The notes beneath the pieces are model-generated. The model saw only the letters and a list, made by a program, of their open reading frames with translations, searched no databases and was not told where the DNA came from. Shown here piece by piece: positions 11,534 to 35,624 of a stretch of 64,000 nt of DNA. This stretch comes from Mycteria americana (taxonomy: Eukaryota; Chordata; Aves; Ciconiiformes; Ciconiidae). Position numbers and translations under genes: made by a program. How positions within the stretch are numbered: position 1 is the stretch's first letter; each line of letters starts with the position of its first letter. The stretch spans positions 682,001 through 746,000 of the forward strand of contig NW_027445626.1 in NCBI RefSeq assembly GCF_035582795.1, written 5' to 3'.

Positions 11534-12985
11534 CCTGCTCACGCCTCTTCAGAAGTGATTTCAAATTCATCTTGGGAACCTCCTGTGCTTTGGGCATTTT
11601 ATCTGTGATGACCATGTTTGTTCATGTCTGCATCCACTCCACTTCCCCAGAGCCATGAACCCAGCCTGCCTGACCCAGAGGGGTGTTCACGTGTGTCTGG
11701 CACAATGGTACAGCTGGCTTCTTGTGTCGCACCTCTGTAATAAAAGGGGATTTCCTCATGGTGGTGTCTGGAGGTTGGGCTCTTCTTCCAAAGCTGAGCT
11801 CAGGCTGAAGAAATTGCCCCCACAATGCCGTGCTGCTTTGCTTGGGTTCTCCCCATGGGATGAGGGGAGGAGGGCATGTGGCAATGTGTTAGAGAATGGG
11901 CCTGGGCTGAGCCTTCACCTGTGGGTGCCCAGTTCCACCCGAGATGGTGAATGATCAACAGGGATCTGCCTGGGACTCTCACCCCATGGCTTTCAGGCAC
12001 CACAGCCCGCTCGCTCTGCAGAGCAGTACCAACAGCTCAGGGCCCTGTGGAGGGCACAGGGAGGAGGAAGGAGCGGCAAGTCAGGCCAGCATGGACAAAC
12101 TTCCCTGGTGAAAGGCTCTCTGGGGGCAGGGACATGTCTGGAGAAGAGAAAGCAGCAACTCTGTGCTTCTAGGAGGGAATAAATGACAAAGAGATATCTA
12201 TTTCTGAATGCACCAGCTCGGGCAGGCTTCTCTATTGCTTGGGTGGCTGGAGCAGCCTGAGGATGCCCTGGGCCAGGAGCCTTTTCCTGGGAGTGGGGCT
12301 GGCACAGAGGGGTTTGCTGGCCGTGGACAATAAGGCTGTCTTGGAGACAGGAGCAGACACTGGCCTCCATCTCCTCATGCCATGGCTGGCCCTCAGCCCT
12401 GGGACTGAGACACCTCTCTGCCTCTCTGGCAGGAGCTACTGTGAGCTGCAGAGGGGCTGGGGCTGTGGGGTTGAGTGTGCAGAGCTTTGCAGTACCCATC
12501 AGTGGGCACTGCCATGGGGTCAGCCCAGAATGGGCTGCTTTTCTGGGCTGGACATGAAAGAGATAGATGGGTAGGGGAGGGAAGTGCTGGGGAACACCAG
12601 ATAGGGACAGGGCTGGGCTGGAAACTACTTGGGAGAGGAACACACTGAAGTTAGCTGAGCTGCCTGACCATGCAGGGTGAGGACTCACACCAGGGGTTTG
12701 CTGGTGCAGAGTCAGGGCTTGTGGAAGGCAGCGGAGACTTGCAGACACAGGAGAGAGGAGGCTGGTCTGTTGTCTTTGGTGGCATGGACAGCTGGGGAAG
12801 GTGCCCCAGGGCATTTGTAACACAGACAAACACCACCACCCCCAGTGCCCGGTTGCACCATAGCACTACCCTTCAAGTGACATTTCCTTTTTCCTCATGC
12901 CCAGGCTCAGACTCCAAAGCTTTTCCTTTCTCATGCTGTTTCCTCTACAAAGGAAATCTTCATCCTCTCTGAAAGCACCCTTCAA
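11534..12985. other. 3' flank of the first OR; no other gene seen
   Basis: An AATAAA signal at 11,739-11,744 could end the OR transcript. The remainder holds only chance open frames in GC-rich DNA. The longest, 278 codons on the minus strand at 11,993-12,829, has no recognisable domain. Confidence 0.5.
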
Positions 12986-12989
12986 GCAG

Positions 12990-13470
12990 CTGCAGGCCGT
13001 GACAACATTGTCCTTGGCCTCTACGTCAGGAGGCCAAAGCAGCCCAGGTCCCTCAGCCTCTCCACACGAGTCATGGGATTCAGCCCCTTCACCCCATCTT
13101 GGCAGATGTCCTCTGCACCTTCTCCAGGTCCTCCCCACTCCTGCAGAACATGGAGCCCCACCCCAGCACAGATTAGTTCAGATGTGGCCACACCCCTGCT
13201 GAGTCAAGGGAGGAGCTAACTCCCCTTGTCTGGGTGGCCATACTCCTCCTAATTCAGCCCCATATGCAGCTGGCCTGATTCGTGGTCAACATGCTGCACT
13301 GGCTTCCTATAGCATCCCTTGTAGCAACCATGCCTTCTCCTCAGGCTCACTCCTCAGCTGGTCAGCTCCATGCTTGCCTTGATACATGGGGTTATCCTGC
13401 TCCTGATGCAGGACTGGCCACTTCTCCTTGTAAAACTTGGTGAGGTTTCTGTTGGCCACCCTGTCCTGTG
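12990..13470 (-). mobile_element. Degenerate CR1 LINE fragment, minus strand
   Basis: Minus-strand text resembles a worn CR1 ORF2 C-terminal region. The plus strand reads 'cccaggtccctcagcctct' and 'ccttctccaggtcctcc', matching the usual reverse complement of the 'RLRDLGL' and 'LERVQR' coding parts. Sequence decay is heavy, so the borders are approximate. Confidence 0.5.
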
Positions 13471-13925
13471 GTGCCTCTAACAAGATGACAGCATGAGGAA
13501 CTGCAGGACAAGACGGATAATAAAAGAAGGTCCTAGTCTAACGGACTTGCAGAGCAAAGTAAGAATTCGCAATGCAGCCATCCCAGACACACCAACAGAG
13601 GGCACCAGGCAAGCAAACCAGGGACAGTAGGCAAAGGGAAAACAGAGGTGGGCTTCTTGTGTGGGAGGGTTGGAGGATGACCAAAGGGAAGAACCTGGAA
13701 TGGGGGAAACATGGAAGAAGGAAGTTGGAGGTGAAGCAAAGGGTTCAGCCAGGGCTGTTTGTGGGCACCTGTCAAGTAGCCCTCAATCTCATTTCTCCAG
13801 CAGGGAAATCAGCATGGCTGGGCACACCTCTGATGTGTCTTGACAGGAATGCACACAGTGTGGGCAATTCCTGAGCTATATTCTCACTTAGGTACCCAAG
13901 ATACAGCCACATAGCTCACATCACT
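13471..13925. other. Short gene-free stretch
   Basis: Purine-rich around 13,570-13,740. No gene, RNA or known repeat was recognised. Confidence 0.35.
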
Positions 13926-13929
13926 GGAG

Positions 13930-15870
13930 GGTGGCCATGGATGGAAGCAGGCTCTTTAGGAAGGACGGGGCAGGTCGGTGAGGAGGGGAAGTTGTCCTGT
14001 ATGTGAGTGAGCAGAAGGACATCATGGAGCTCTGCCTAGTGCCAGGTGATGAGCCAGATGAGAGCTGCTGAATGAGGATTAGTGGGCAGAGCAACGTGGA
14101 TAACGTTGTAGTTGGTGTCTGCTATGGACCAACCATATTAAGAAGAAGCAGCAGATGAGGCCTTCTTCAGACAAGTAGAAGCAGGTTCTCATTTGCAGGC
14201 CCTGGTCCTCATGGGGGACATTACCCAGTCAGACATCTGCCTGAGGGGCAGCACAGCAGGGCACAAGACACTCAGGAGGCTTCTGGAGGGCACCATGAAC
14301 CTCCCAATCATTCAGCGAGAGTGTTAGGAAAGGCAAAGTCCATCTCGATCTCAATCTGGTAATTCAATCTGGACATGAAGGGCATGAAGAAAGGGTTTAA
14401 GAACGACACCAGCAGCAAAAGGAAGGCTCGGGAAAATGTGTGCCTGCTGCTAGATGGGTCAGGGGCCCTGGTGACAAACAGCACAGAAAGGGCCAAGAAA
14501 GGGCCATGCCTTCTTCCTCTCTGAGTTTACTGGGAAGACCAACCTGCAGGAATGCCAGGCCCCCAGGACCAGAGGAAGGGCAAGGAAGACTTACCCTTGG
14601 TGCAGCAGTCTCAGGTTAGGGAACATTTAAAGAAAGTACACGTGCATAAGTCCTTGGGACCTGAGGGGATGCACTGGTGAGTGCTGAGGAAGATGGCTGA
14701 TGTCACTGCAAGGCCACTTGACATCATGTTGGAAAGGTCATGGGGATTGGGCAAGGTTCCTGAGGACTGGAAGAAAGCAAATGTAAACCCTATCTTTAAG
14801 CAGGGCAGGAAGGAGGATGCAGGGAGCTGTCAGCCTGTCTCCCATGATACCCCTGTAGACAAGCGGAGCAAGTATGGACTAGAGAAGTGGAAAATGAGAT
14901 GGATGGAAAAGTGCCTGAATCCCAGAGGGCTGTGTCCAGTGGCACAAAGTCCAGCTGGAGGATAATCACCAGGGGTGTAGCCCAGGGGTTGATGTGGGTC
15001 CCGTTCTATTCAGCCTTTCATTGGAGTCCTGGAGGATGGGACCAGGGGCATCGTGAGCAGGTTTGTGGATGATACAGAACTGGGAGGAGTGGCTGGTACA
15101 GCAGCTGGTTGCACTGCCGCTCAGAAGGACGTGGGCAGGCTGGAGAAGTGGGCAGAGAGGAAGCTCATCAAGTTCAACAAAGGGAAAGACAAAGTCCTGC
15201 CCCTGGGCAGGCATAATGCCATGGACCAGTACTGGGGGCTGGGGGCTGACTGCCTGGAAAGCAGGTTTCTAGAGAAGGATCAGGGGGTCGTGGTGGCTAA
15301 CAAGCTGGCCACGAGCCAGCAGTGCGGCTGTGTGGCAAAGCAGGCCGACAGCCTCCTGGGCTGCGTTCAGGAGAGGTTTGCCAGCAGGTGGAGAGAGGTG
15401 ATCCTTCCCCTCTAGTCAGCACTGCTGAAGCCACGTGTGGAGTGCTGTGTCCAGTGCTGGGCTGCCCAGTACAAGAGAGACATGGAGTGACTGGAGGGAG
15501 TCCAGCAAAGGGCCACAAAGATGATGAAGGCACACAAGCATCCTTCAGGAGGAGAGGCTGAGAGAGCTGGGACTGTTTCGCCTGGAGAAGGGAAGGCTCA
15601 TGGGGATCCTGTCCATGTGTATCAATACCTGACGGGAGGGAATGAAGAAGAGGGAGCCAGGCTTTTCTCTGTGGTGCCCAGTGACAGACAATGGGTAGCA
15701 AGGGAAGCACAGGAACTTCCATCCAACCCAAGAAAACTCTTTTCTGCTGTGAGGGTGGTTGATCACTGGAACAGGTTGTCCACAGAGGTTGTGGTGTCTC
15801 CATACATGGAGATATTCAAAATCCAGCTGGACCCTGTATTGGGCATCCCGCTCTAGACTAGACTAGGCCA
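13930..15870 (+). mobile_element. CR1 LINE, long but broken copy, plus strand
   Basis: This copy keeps relics along much of ORF2. Around 14,100-14,290 is endonuclease-like text ('ALVLMGD' counterpart). At 14,681-14,860 lies the RT entry ('MADVTARPLDIMLERSWG', 'VPEDWKKANVNPIF'). At 15,053-15,415 are the RT palm and thumb ('FVDDTELGG', 'WAERKLIKFNKGK'), and at 15,521-15,850 the C-terminal part ('RLFSVVPSDR', 'VVDHWNRLS'). The reading frame shifts several times. It is the most complete CR1 in the window. Confidence 0.88.
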
Positions 15871-15874
15871 TGTC

Positions 15875-17030
15875 CAGATATGCCACCAAGAAGAGTCAGA
15901 AGGAACCAGTGGAGGTGTCTAGTGCTACGCTCTGCTCTGAGCAGGGAGAGCTTGTCCGTTAGATCAGGTTGGTGAGTGCTTTCTCCACTTGAGTTTTGAA
16001 GATGTCTGGGCCCCAGACCCAGTACTAATCAACTATAAAGGTGTGTTTTTTTTCCTTAAACCTCATGTGAAATTTCCCTGCCTGCTTCTTGTCCGCATTG
16101 TCTCTTGTCCTTGTCTTTCCTTCCTGACTGCCAGACACACCCTCATGCCTACTGTGAGCAAGGACAACAACAACCTTCTCTCCAAGTGTGGCAACACCAG
16201 GATCCCCTGTGACTGCACAGCCAGGCATTGTGGCCAGCTCCGAGCAGAGAGACACCCTGGGGGTCCCTGCCTGGGCTCAGAGGAGGGCATGTGGAGACAC
16301 CCAGCACCTGACACAGAGGGAATGTGGTGGTGCCTGTGGGCTGACACCAAGGCAGCGTTTGGGGCAGAATGGGTGAGCAGAGAAGACCTCCAGCAGCTCC
16401 TCTGCATACCTGGTCAGGGAGTAATGCCCTTGGTGGTGCTCCTGAGAGAGGATGGTGGCATGGGAGGGGAGGTACTAAGAGCTGTGGTGCAGGGCACTGG
16501 GGCTCAGAACTAGGTCTGGGGTTCCCAGCAGGCAGTGCCAGTGGCTACAGCCCAAAGAGACCCCTGGCCATGGAGAGATCATCAGCGAGTCTTGTCCCAG
16601 CTGTGGAGAGCTGCTGTGGCTGCAGAGAGGTTCCTGGGAGTGCTGGGGTCAGTCCTGGCTGCCCTGCACCTCCCAGCCCAGCATGTCTCTTGGGTCTCCG
16701 CAGCAATCGCACTGACTGGGGTGACAGCCCTGCCTGGCTGGGGATTGAGGGCAATTTAGGGTTTCCATCAGTGGGGGAGGTTCTTGGAGCATCATGGCTT
16801 TTGTTCAGATCCCTGTCCCTGTCCCTGGGCTGGCCCACACCTGCATCCCCACATGTGGCCCTAGACCTCTGCTGGTGCAACCACCACTTGGGACAGGGTG
16901 CATTCAGGGCTGGGGAAACATCCTCCCGGCACAGTTCCCACAAGCGACCTCAGTGCCTCATTCCCCTGCAGCCACCCAGCTTTGACTGCCCACCCCAGCA
17001 CCCTACCCCATCACTGCTTATGGGGGACGA
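15875..17030. other. Gene-free stretch between CR1 and minisatellites
   Basis: Contains GC-rich sequence with long chance open frames, one of 363 codons starting at 16,369 that runs into the G-rich minisatellite. No domain, splice pattern or known repeat was recognised. Confidence 0.4.
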
Positions 17031-18240
17031 TGTGGATCTGGGGGGTCGAAGGGGGGCTCCTGGCAGATGGGCAGGCCCCCCCACCCTCCCCCATTTTCAG
17101 TTTCTGAACTGGGGTCCTCCCAAGCACTTTTGGTTTTGGGGGGGTCGATTGATTTGGGGTTCTATGACAGCTGGAAGAGGGAGGGGATGTAGGGGCACTA
17201 GGAGCTGGGGGGTGATGGGGGCTATTTGGGGCATCGGTGGGGTAGTGTTGAGTGTCCCTGGGCAGTTGGGCATCAGTTGGTGGTCCTTGGGGGCAGGCCT
17301 GGTCTCCCTGTGGGCAATTCTGGGTCCATGGGGGCAGTTTGGGGTCCCATGGCAGGTGGTTTTGGGGTCAGTGAGGAAGTTATGGGTCCCTGCTGTATTT
17401 TGGGGGTTTCTGGGAGTAATTTGTGATTCCCTGGGGGCCGTTTGTGGGGTTGTGTTGTAGTTTGGGGGTCCCTGGGATAATCTGGGGGTCTCTAGTTAAA
17501 TCTATGTGTCCCTGGAGATGTTGGGCATCCCTAGAAAGTGGTGGGCCCCGGGGGAGTTTTGAGGTCCCTGGGACAGTTGGGGAGTCCTGGGGCAGTTGCG
17601 GAGTTCGTGGGGTAGGTTGAGGGTCCATAGGGATAGTTTTTGGGGTCCCTGAGGTAATTTGGGGTCCCTGAAAGCAATTCAACTGGTCTTAGGGGTAGTT
17701 TGGGGGTCCCTGGGGGCAGTTTTAGACATCCATGGGGTAGTTTTGGGGGTCCCTGGGGATAATTCAAGGAGCTTTAGGGGCAGTTTGGGGGTCCCTGGTG
17801 CAGTTTGGAATCAGATGGAGGTCCCTGGGTGCAGTTTGGGGGTCCTTAGGGATGTTGTAGTTCCTTGGGGGTAGTTTTAGGGGTCTCTGGGGTAGTTGGG
17901 GGTCCCTTGGGGAAGCTGGGGGGACCCAGGGGCAGTTTGGGCTTCCTGGGGGTAATTTTGGGGGTCCTTGGTATAGGTTGAGAGTTCCCTGTGGTAGTCT
18001 GGGGATCCCTGGGACAGTTTTGTCATCAGTGGGGCAGTTTGGAGGTGCCTGGGGGCAATTTAGGGTCCCTGAGGCAGTTTTGGGGGCCCCTGGGTGTAAT
18101 TCAGCTTCCCTGGGGATAATATGGTGGCCTCTGGGGCAGTTTTAGGGTCCCTGGGGGTAGTCTGGGGGCCCCTGGTGTAATTTTGGGGTAGTTTGGGGGC
18201 TCCGCAGGGCAACGTGGGGGTCCAAGGGTGTGCTCCCCCC
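17030..18240 (+). repeat. G-rich degenerate minisatellite
   Basis: About 1.2 kb built from imperfect repeats of a unit like 'ggggtccctgggggcagttt', roughly 20-35 nt, on the plus strand. The dense runs of three or more G on one strand suggest G-quadruplex potential. The open frames in it are repeat artefacts. Confidence 0.85.
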
Positions 18241-18339
18241 ACCCCCCATGGGAACCCCCCAAAACACTCACCTGGCAGCGCCCCGGATGGGGGGGGTCCC
18301 CAAGGACTTCCACCTACCTGCAGGACAGGAGCGGGGGTA

Positions 18340-18985
18340 AATGGTGGGTATATATAGGGGGTAGCTATGGCGAGGGGTATATATGGAGAGGGGTATATAT
18401 GGGGGGGTATATATGGGGTGGGGTATATATGGAAACTGTATATATGGGGATATATTTGGAGATTATAAATGGGGAGGGGTATATATGGGGGTCTATATGG
18501 AGAGTGTATATATGGGGGTATATACAAAGAGTATATATATGGGGGTGTATAAGGGGCATATATATGGGGAGGGGTGTAAATAGGGTTATAACTGAGGGGC
18601 TATAAAAAGGGGGGTATAAATGGGGGCTATAAATGGGGAGGGCTATATAGGGGGTATCTATGGGGAGGGGTGTAAATGAGGTTGTAAAATGGTTAAAAAG
18701 AGGGGTATAAATCGGGGTATAAATGGGGGGTACATATGGGGAAGGGTGTATATTGGGAGGGGTATAATGGGGAAGAGTGTATATGGGGGTATATACAGGG
18801 AGAGGTATATAGGGGGTATATAGGGGGATATAAACTTGGGGAGGGTAATACATGGTGGGTATATGGGTAGCATAAAGAGGGGGTATAAATTAGGGAGGTA
18901 TAAATGGCGCTGATACATGCAAGGGCTATAAATGTGGGAGCTATAAATGGGGGTACAAACAAGGGGGTACAAGTGGGGGATACCC
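18340..18985 (+). repeat. TATA-rich minisatellite
   Basis: Directly after the G-rich block come about 650 bases of short imperfect units such as 'ggggtatatatgg' and 'gggtataaatgg', 10-20 nt long. Minus-strand open frames rich in Tyr, Ile and Pro are artefacts of this repeat. Confidence 0.88.
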
Positions 18986-19254
18986 CACCCTACCTGGCTG
19001 GGGGTGTCCCCCGAAGCAGACAGGGGCTGTCACAGTGACCGGGCCCAAAGTTTGATCCTGCTTTCCCGGGTCTTCTTGCTGACGGGGTTTTTCAGGCAGG
19101 GAAAATTAAACCCCAGGGTGAAATACCGTACCACCCCCAATGGTGGGATGGCCCGTGGTCCTCTGGGGTGGGGGGTCCTGGACAAACAGGGTACTGAGGT
19201 GGCCACCAGCACCCCCAAAATGTCTAGGGGAGTCAGGGGGATGGGGAAAATGAT

Positions 19255-19535
19255 TGCTGCTCTTTGAGGGACACCAAAATCTTGGGGTTTGAGGGACATC
19301 AAGGTCTTGGTGTTGGCGGTGGTCATTGATGGTCCTTGATGAACACCATGATCTAGGGGTCTAGGGTTTGTCATCAATGTTCCTTGAGGGACACCAAGGT
19401 CTTGTGGTTTGGGGACAATCATCTCCAGTCCTTGGGCAATGTCTAGGCCTTGGACTTTGGGGACAATCATGTCCAGTCCTTGCGGAACACTAAGGTTTTG
19501 GAGTTGCGGATGGTTGTCTCTGGCCTTTGATTTAT
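19255..19535 (+). repeat. Minisatellite with 'gacaccaaggtcttg' core
   Basis: At least five imperfect units share the core 'gacaccaaggtcttgg', followed by 'gtttggggacaatcatg' type text; the spacing is about 55-65 nt. Confidence 0.6.
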
Positions 19536-19539
19536 CTCA

Positions 19540-19862
19540 TGTCATGTCTGAGTAGCTCATAGGCCTGGAGTAGGCCCATGGCATGTGTAGGTGCTTCTTC
19601 TAATGTCACTGCTGCCTGAGGAGCTGGGAGGGCAGGAGCAGGCCCATAGTTTCTGTAGGTGGTTTTCAGGTCATTGGTGCCTGAATGGCCGATAGGCCGG
19701 GAGCAGGCCAATATCAGAGGTAGATGCTATGACATCCTCTGTGGCTGAGTAGCAGATAGGCCAGGGGCTGTGCATGAGCTTGTGATGTCACTGCTGCCTG
19801 AGTAGCTGGTAGGCCAGGAGCTGGCACATAGCTTCTGTAGGTGCTTCTGATGTCACCAAAAC
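19540..19862 (+). repeat. Minisatellite with 'gatgtcactgctgcctgag' core
   Basis: About four to five units of roughly 60-70 nt share 'tgatgtcactgctgcctgag', 'tagctggtaggccaggagc' and 'gcttctgtaggtgcttct'. Related units ('ctgtgaggtcacttct', 'gataggccagcagcagg') recur at about 49,260-50,330, some 30 kb away. Confidence 0.65.
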
Positions 19863-20920
19863 AATATTTCGACCATGCCCAAATACGGCTTTTTGGAAGA
19901 ACCATCATCAGCAGAAGTCCATACACCGCACACACGTGTGACACTGTAACACATGCACACAGAGTGCCAGCAGTAGGAGGGTGTGAGGTCACTGTCAGGA
20001 TAACCCATGAGCACACAGCAGTGGCAGTGGTCACGTCACCAATGGCACCCCATGGCTGTGGGGCTCGGTGCAGAGCGGCCGTGTGCTGTCACAAGGGCTT
20101 CACGGAGGACGGGAGCTGCCCGGCCCCGTGCCTTCGATGCCGAAGGAGCAGCCCCTGCAGCCCTGGCTGGAGCAGTCGGGGTGGGGGTGGCTCGGGGACC
20201 CCGCAGGGATGTGCCTGGGCACGGCGCCAGGAGGAAACCACAGACTTCCTGCCTGGGCGCTGCGGGGGGAGCGTGGGGAGTGCTGCGAGGCCACGTGGGC
20301 TGTGGTTTGTGCACCTGCAGGCTGGAGCTCCCGATGCGCCCGCGGGGAATAACGGCCCCTCGGTGACACGCTGACAGTCAGGGATCTGTCTGAGCCTCTG
20401 GGCTGCACGTCTGCTGCCAGGGCAGGGACATGTCCCAGCTCCGGCTCCTGCGAGGGACCTTCCATGGGGCTCTCCAGGGAAGGAAGGGTGAGCCAGCACT
20501 CCTGGGACGGGGCTCTGGCCTGGGCTAAGGCCCTTTCCCAGCTGCTGCTCCCAGCACAGTGGGGTCTGTAGCAGGGGCAGGGGCTGTTTCCCTCCCTTCC
20601 TGACACAGCCTCCGGCGCAGCCCCAGCCCTGTGCTTCCCACGGCACGAGGGTGGCTGGACACTCTCACCTTGGGCTCTTGGCTGTGCCTGGCATAGGAGA
20701 TGCTCAGTGCTCCTGGTTGAGAAAGCAGGGTTGAGGGGGTGAAAAATCCATTTACCCCCACACAAGCAGCCCTGTCCTGTGACGGCCCCCCACCACGGTG
20801 ACGTGACACCTGTAGCAGAGCCGTCTGTCATATATGGTCATGAATGGCGCTGGAGAAGTTCATTGGAGGGCCGGGCTGTGTCGGAGGGGAGATAGCTCCC
20901 GATAATGTCGAAAAAGGCCC
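19863..20920. other. GC-rich upstream flank of the SRCR gene
   Basis: No gene was recognised. The part from about 20,050 to 20,350 is rich in CpG. Several overlapping chance frames occur on both strands without any known domain. Confidence 0.4.
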
Positions 20921-20924
20921 TGCT

Positions 20925-20980
20925 GCTTTGATTGGCTCGTCCTGTAGCTGGGCTGGCATCTGCAGAGATATATTGCCCTC
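20925..20980 (+). promoter_or_regulatory. Candidate promoter of the SRCR receptor gene
   Basis: An inverted CCAAT box (ATTGG, 20,931-20,935) lies 36 nt upstream of a TATA-like 'gatatatt' (20,967-20,974). The start codon follows at 21,068, leaving room for a leader of about 70 nt. No other ATG lies between the TATA-like box and the start codon other than at about 21,040 ('gatgtgctgg'), which opens a short frame. Inferred from position and motifs only. Confidence 0.4.
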
Positions 20981-21067
20981 CTGTCGCCATTGTCCCCAGG
21001 AGTCCCCAGGAGCCGTGGCAGGGAGTGTGGCAGAGCAGGGATGTGCTGGCAGGGCAGGAGGCTCAGG

Positions 21068-33665
<12,598 letters not shown>

Positions 33666-33766
33666 GCACCAGGGAAACATCTCCCTTTACCACGGGCAGC
33701 AGAAACCGCCTGCCGTTTCCTCTATTTTTATTCCCGCTTTTACACTGTGCGTCCATATTGGTTCTT

Positions 33767-33772
33767 ATTAAA
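33767..33772 (+). promoter_or_regulatory. Polyadenylation signal (ATTAAA) of the SRCR gene
   Basis: The common ATTAAA variant, 102 nt after the stop codon and followed by T/G-rich sequence, gives a short 3' UTR. Confidence 0.65.
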
Positions 33773-34193
33773 AGTCTCTGAGGGCTTTGACCCAGAGCTG
33801 GGGCTTGCCTGCCCAGGTGTTGGGTCACCTCCCTGAGGCTGATGAGGGGGAGCAGAGAACGATGACACAGTGGTAGGCAAGGGGCGCATCTCAGGGACAG
33901 CAGGCTCGGGGTCAGGCTGTGGGGCTGCGAGAGCCCATGGTCCCTGGGGAATAATCCTGCTGCTCACCCCAAAACACCCCAGCCATCCCCAGGGGGGATC
34001 ATGGCCCACGGATTACCTCCCACAATGGTGAGGATGCAGCTCTGCTCCCCACTGCCCCAGCACAGGGTGCACAGCCACTTTCTGGGACACACGGTCTGAG
34101 ATTCCCTCTCCTCATGCTCTGCCAGGAGCCCAGTCTCCAGGGGCTGTTCCATGGGCTCCAGCCCACACCTGCCTGAGGCTGAGGAGTCAGGGC

Positions 34194-34197
34194 AAAA
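34194..34197 (-). terminator. Pol III terminator of tRNA-Ala
   Basis: A run of four T on the minus strand, 7 nt after the tRNA 3' end. Its presence supports a working tRNA gene. Confidence 0.6.
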
Positions 34198-34204
34198 GCA
34201 GCCC

Positions 34205-34276
34205 TGGAGATGCTGGGGATTGAACCCAGGACATCCCACATGCGAAGCAGGCGCTCTGCCACTGAGCTACATCCCC
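34205..34276 (-). tRNA. tRNA-Ala(CGC)
   Basis: A 72-nt cloverleaf on the minus strand. The acceptor stem GGGGATG/CATCTCC pairs throughout (one G-U) and the discriminator is A. The D arm is GCTC/GAGC. The anticodon stem CCTGC/GTGGG encloses the loop TTCGCAT with anticodon CGC. The T arm is CTGGG/CCCAG around TTCAATC. A-box and B-box promoters are present and a T4 terminator follows. The anticodon stem has two wobble pairs, so slight decay cannot be excluded, but it looks intact. Confidence 0.85.
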
Positions 34277-34940
34277 TTGACACCTGCCAGCAGGAGAGAC
34301 ACTCTCCTCCCGTGATGTGTCTATGACAAGCACAGTCCTGTTGTCCCCTGCATGCCCAGGGACCCTCTGCAGAAAACAGCACTTGAACCCTTCTGAGGTG
34401 GGCAAGCTGGGACTGCCTCTGTGCTGGGGCCTGATCCTGGCACAGGGCTGCACTGCAGAGTGCTGCCCCTTCAACGCCTCAGCAGGGCAATGGGGCAGAA
34501 GGAGGCTCTTGCTGCAGGTGCTGCTCCCACGCTCTGGCCCACTGCGGGATGGGTCGATGGAGAGGAGAAAACCCCTTCCCCTGAGCCTCCTCTGCCACCC
34601 AGGGCAACAGCCCTCTGTGCCACATCTGTCCCCAACTCCACAGCAGGAGCAGTGCAACAGGGTGAGGGAAATGCCCTGCCTGGGGTGAGGTGCCTGCAGG
34701 CTCCGATGGCATCCCACAGCATGCTGTGGAGGGGACGTGGTGGCAGAAATCTTATACCCCCTTCTCCAGGCACCAGGCCTCCCCCTGCAGCCCTCTGTTC
34801 CCCAGCATCCCTCGAGGTGACTTGAAGAGCAGGCTTCCATCTGCATGGGGTGAGCATGTGGGTTGGGCTCAGGGACCTTCCCATTCCTTCAGCACTGATG
34901 ACTGTCCTGGCAGCAAAGCCCTGGGACAGCCCTGGCTGGG
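34277..34940. other. Gene-free stretch between tRNA sequences
   Basis: GC-rich unique-looking sequence with only chance open frames; nothing recognised. Confidence 0.4.
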
Positions 34941-35014
34941 GTCTCTGTGGCAGGGTGGGTGAGTGTGTTCAGCTGGTAACTCAAAGGCTGATGGTTTGAC
35001 CACATGCAGGGATG
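34941..35014 (+). pseudogene. tRNA-Asn pseudogene
   Basis: 74 nt colinear with tRNA-Asn(GTT): it begins 'gtctctgtgg' and ends 'cagggatg', and the acceptor stem still pairs, with G-U pairs. The anticodon loop reads CTGGTAA where tRNA-Asn has CTGTTAA, and the D and T arms have lost pairing. No T-run terminator follows. It is judged a dead copy. Confidence 0.65.
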
Positions 35015-35624
35015 GTGTCCTCATGGTGGCACAGCTGGGACAATTGTGTTGCCCAATGCCATAGATTTTTCCCTGCTGAGCCCCTGCCTGGCATGGGGGT
35101 TTGGGGGAATCAAAAGCAGACCACAGTGCCTGTGAACTTCTGGAGTGGTTGAGTGGAGTTAAGGGGATGGACTGCTCACCTCTTCTGCTTTGCACACATG
35201 ACCCCAAAACCCATCCTCAGCAATGACTCTCCCATTCTTGCTCAAGAAAGGCCTAGAAGGACTCTTCTGGAGCAGTGATAATCCTGCAGGCACTACCCCT
35301 GCGGACAGGCATGTTCAAGCTCGTGCTCAAAGCTGACAAGACAGTAACTGTGCTTGGACAGACAGTCTCTCCCTCTCACCACCTCTCACTTGCGCTCAGT
35401 CACAACAAAAGGCAGACTTCTCTGCAGGTGCATCCCTAAGGAGCCAGCTGTGAGGCAGCAGAACTGCACGGGGTTAGAACATGCACGTTGCTGTGCGACT
35501 GTAGTCCAGCACGTGCCATTCTTTGGACTGACTGGGGAGAGGCTGAGACTGGAGACAGAGGGAGATGTGCTGGGTCACAGCTGTCACTGTGTTCCTGGGG
35601 GGCGAGCAGGGCTCTGTAGCAGCA
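35015..35624. other. Gene-free stretch before the inverted arm
   Basis: No gene, RNA or known repeat was recognised. It may continue the inverted repeat outside the window, which cannot be tested here. Confidence 0.35.

Noticed and set aside
11993-12829. 278-codon open frame on the minus strand
   Set aside because: GC-rich chance frame overlapped by frames on the other strand; no domain recognised.
16369-17460. 363-codon open frame on the plus strand
   Set aside because: It runs into the G-rich minisatellite and has no recognisable domain, exon signals or conserved motif.
18365-18853. Tyr/Ile/Pro-rich minus-strand frame resembling a collagen-like or elastomeric protein
   Set aside because: It is the translation of the TATA-rich minisatellite.
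19841-20831. GC-rich open frames and CpG-rich patch upstream of the SRCR gene
   Set aside because: Overlapping frames on both strands without domains; the CpG patch is too far from the start codon to be assigned as promoter with confidence.
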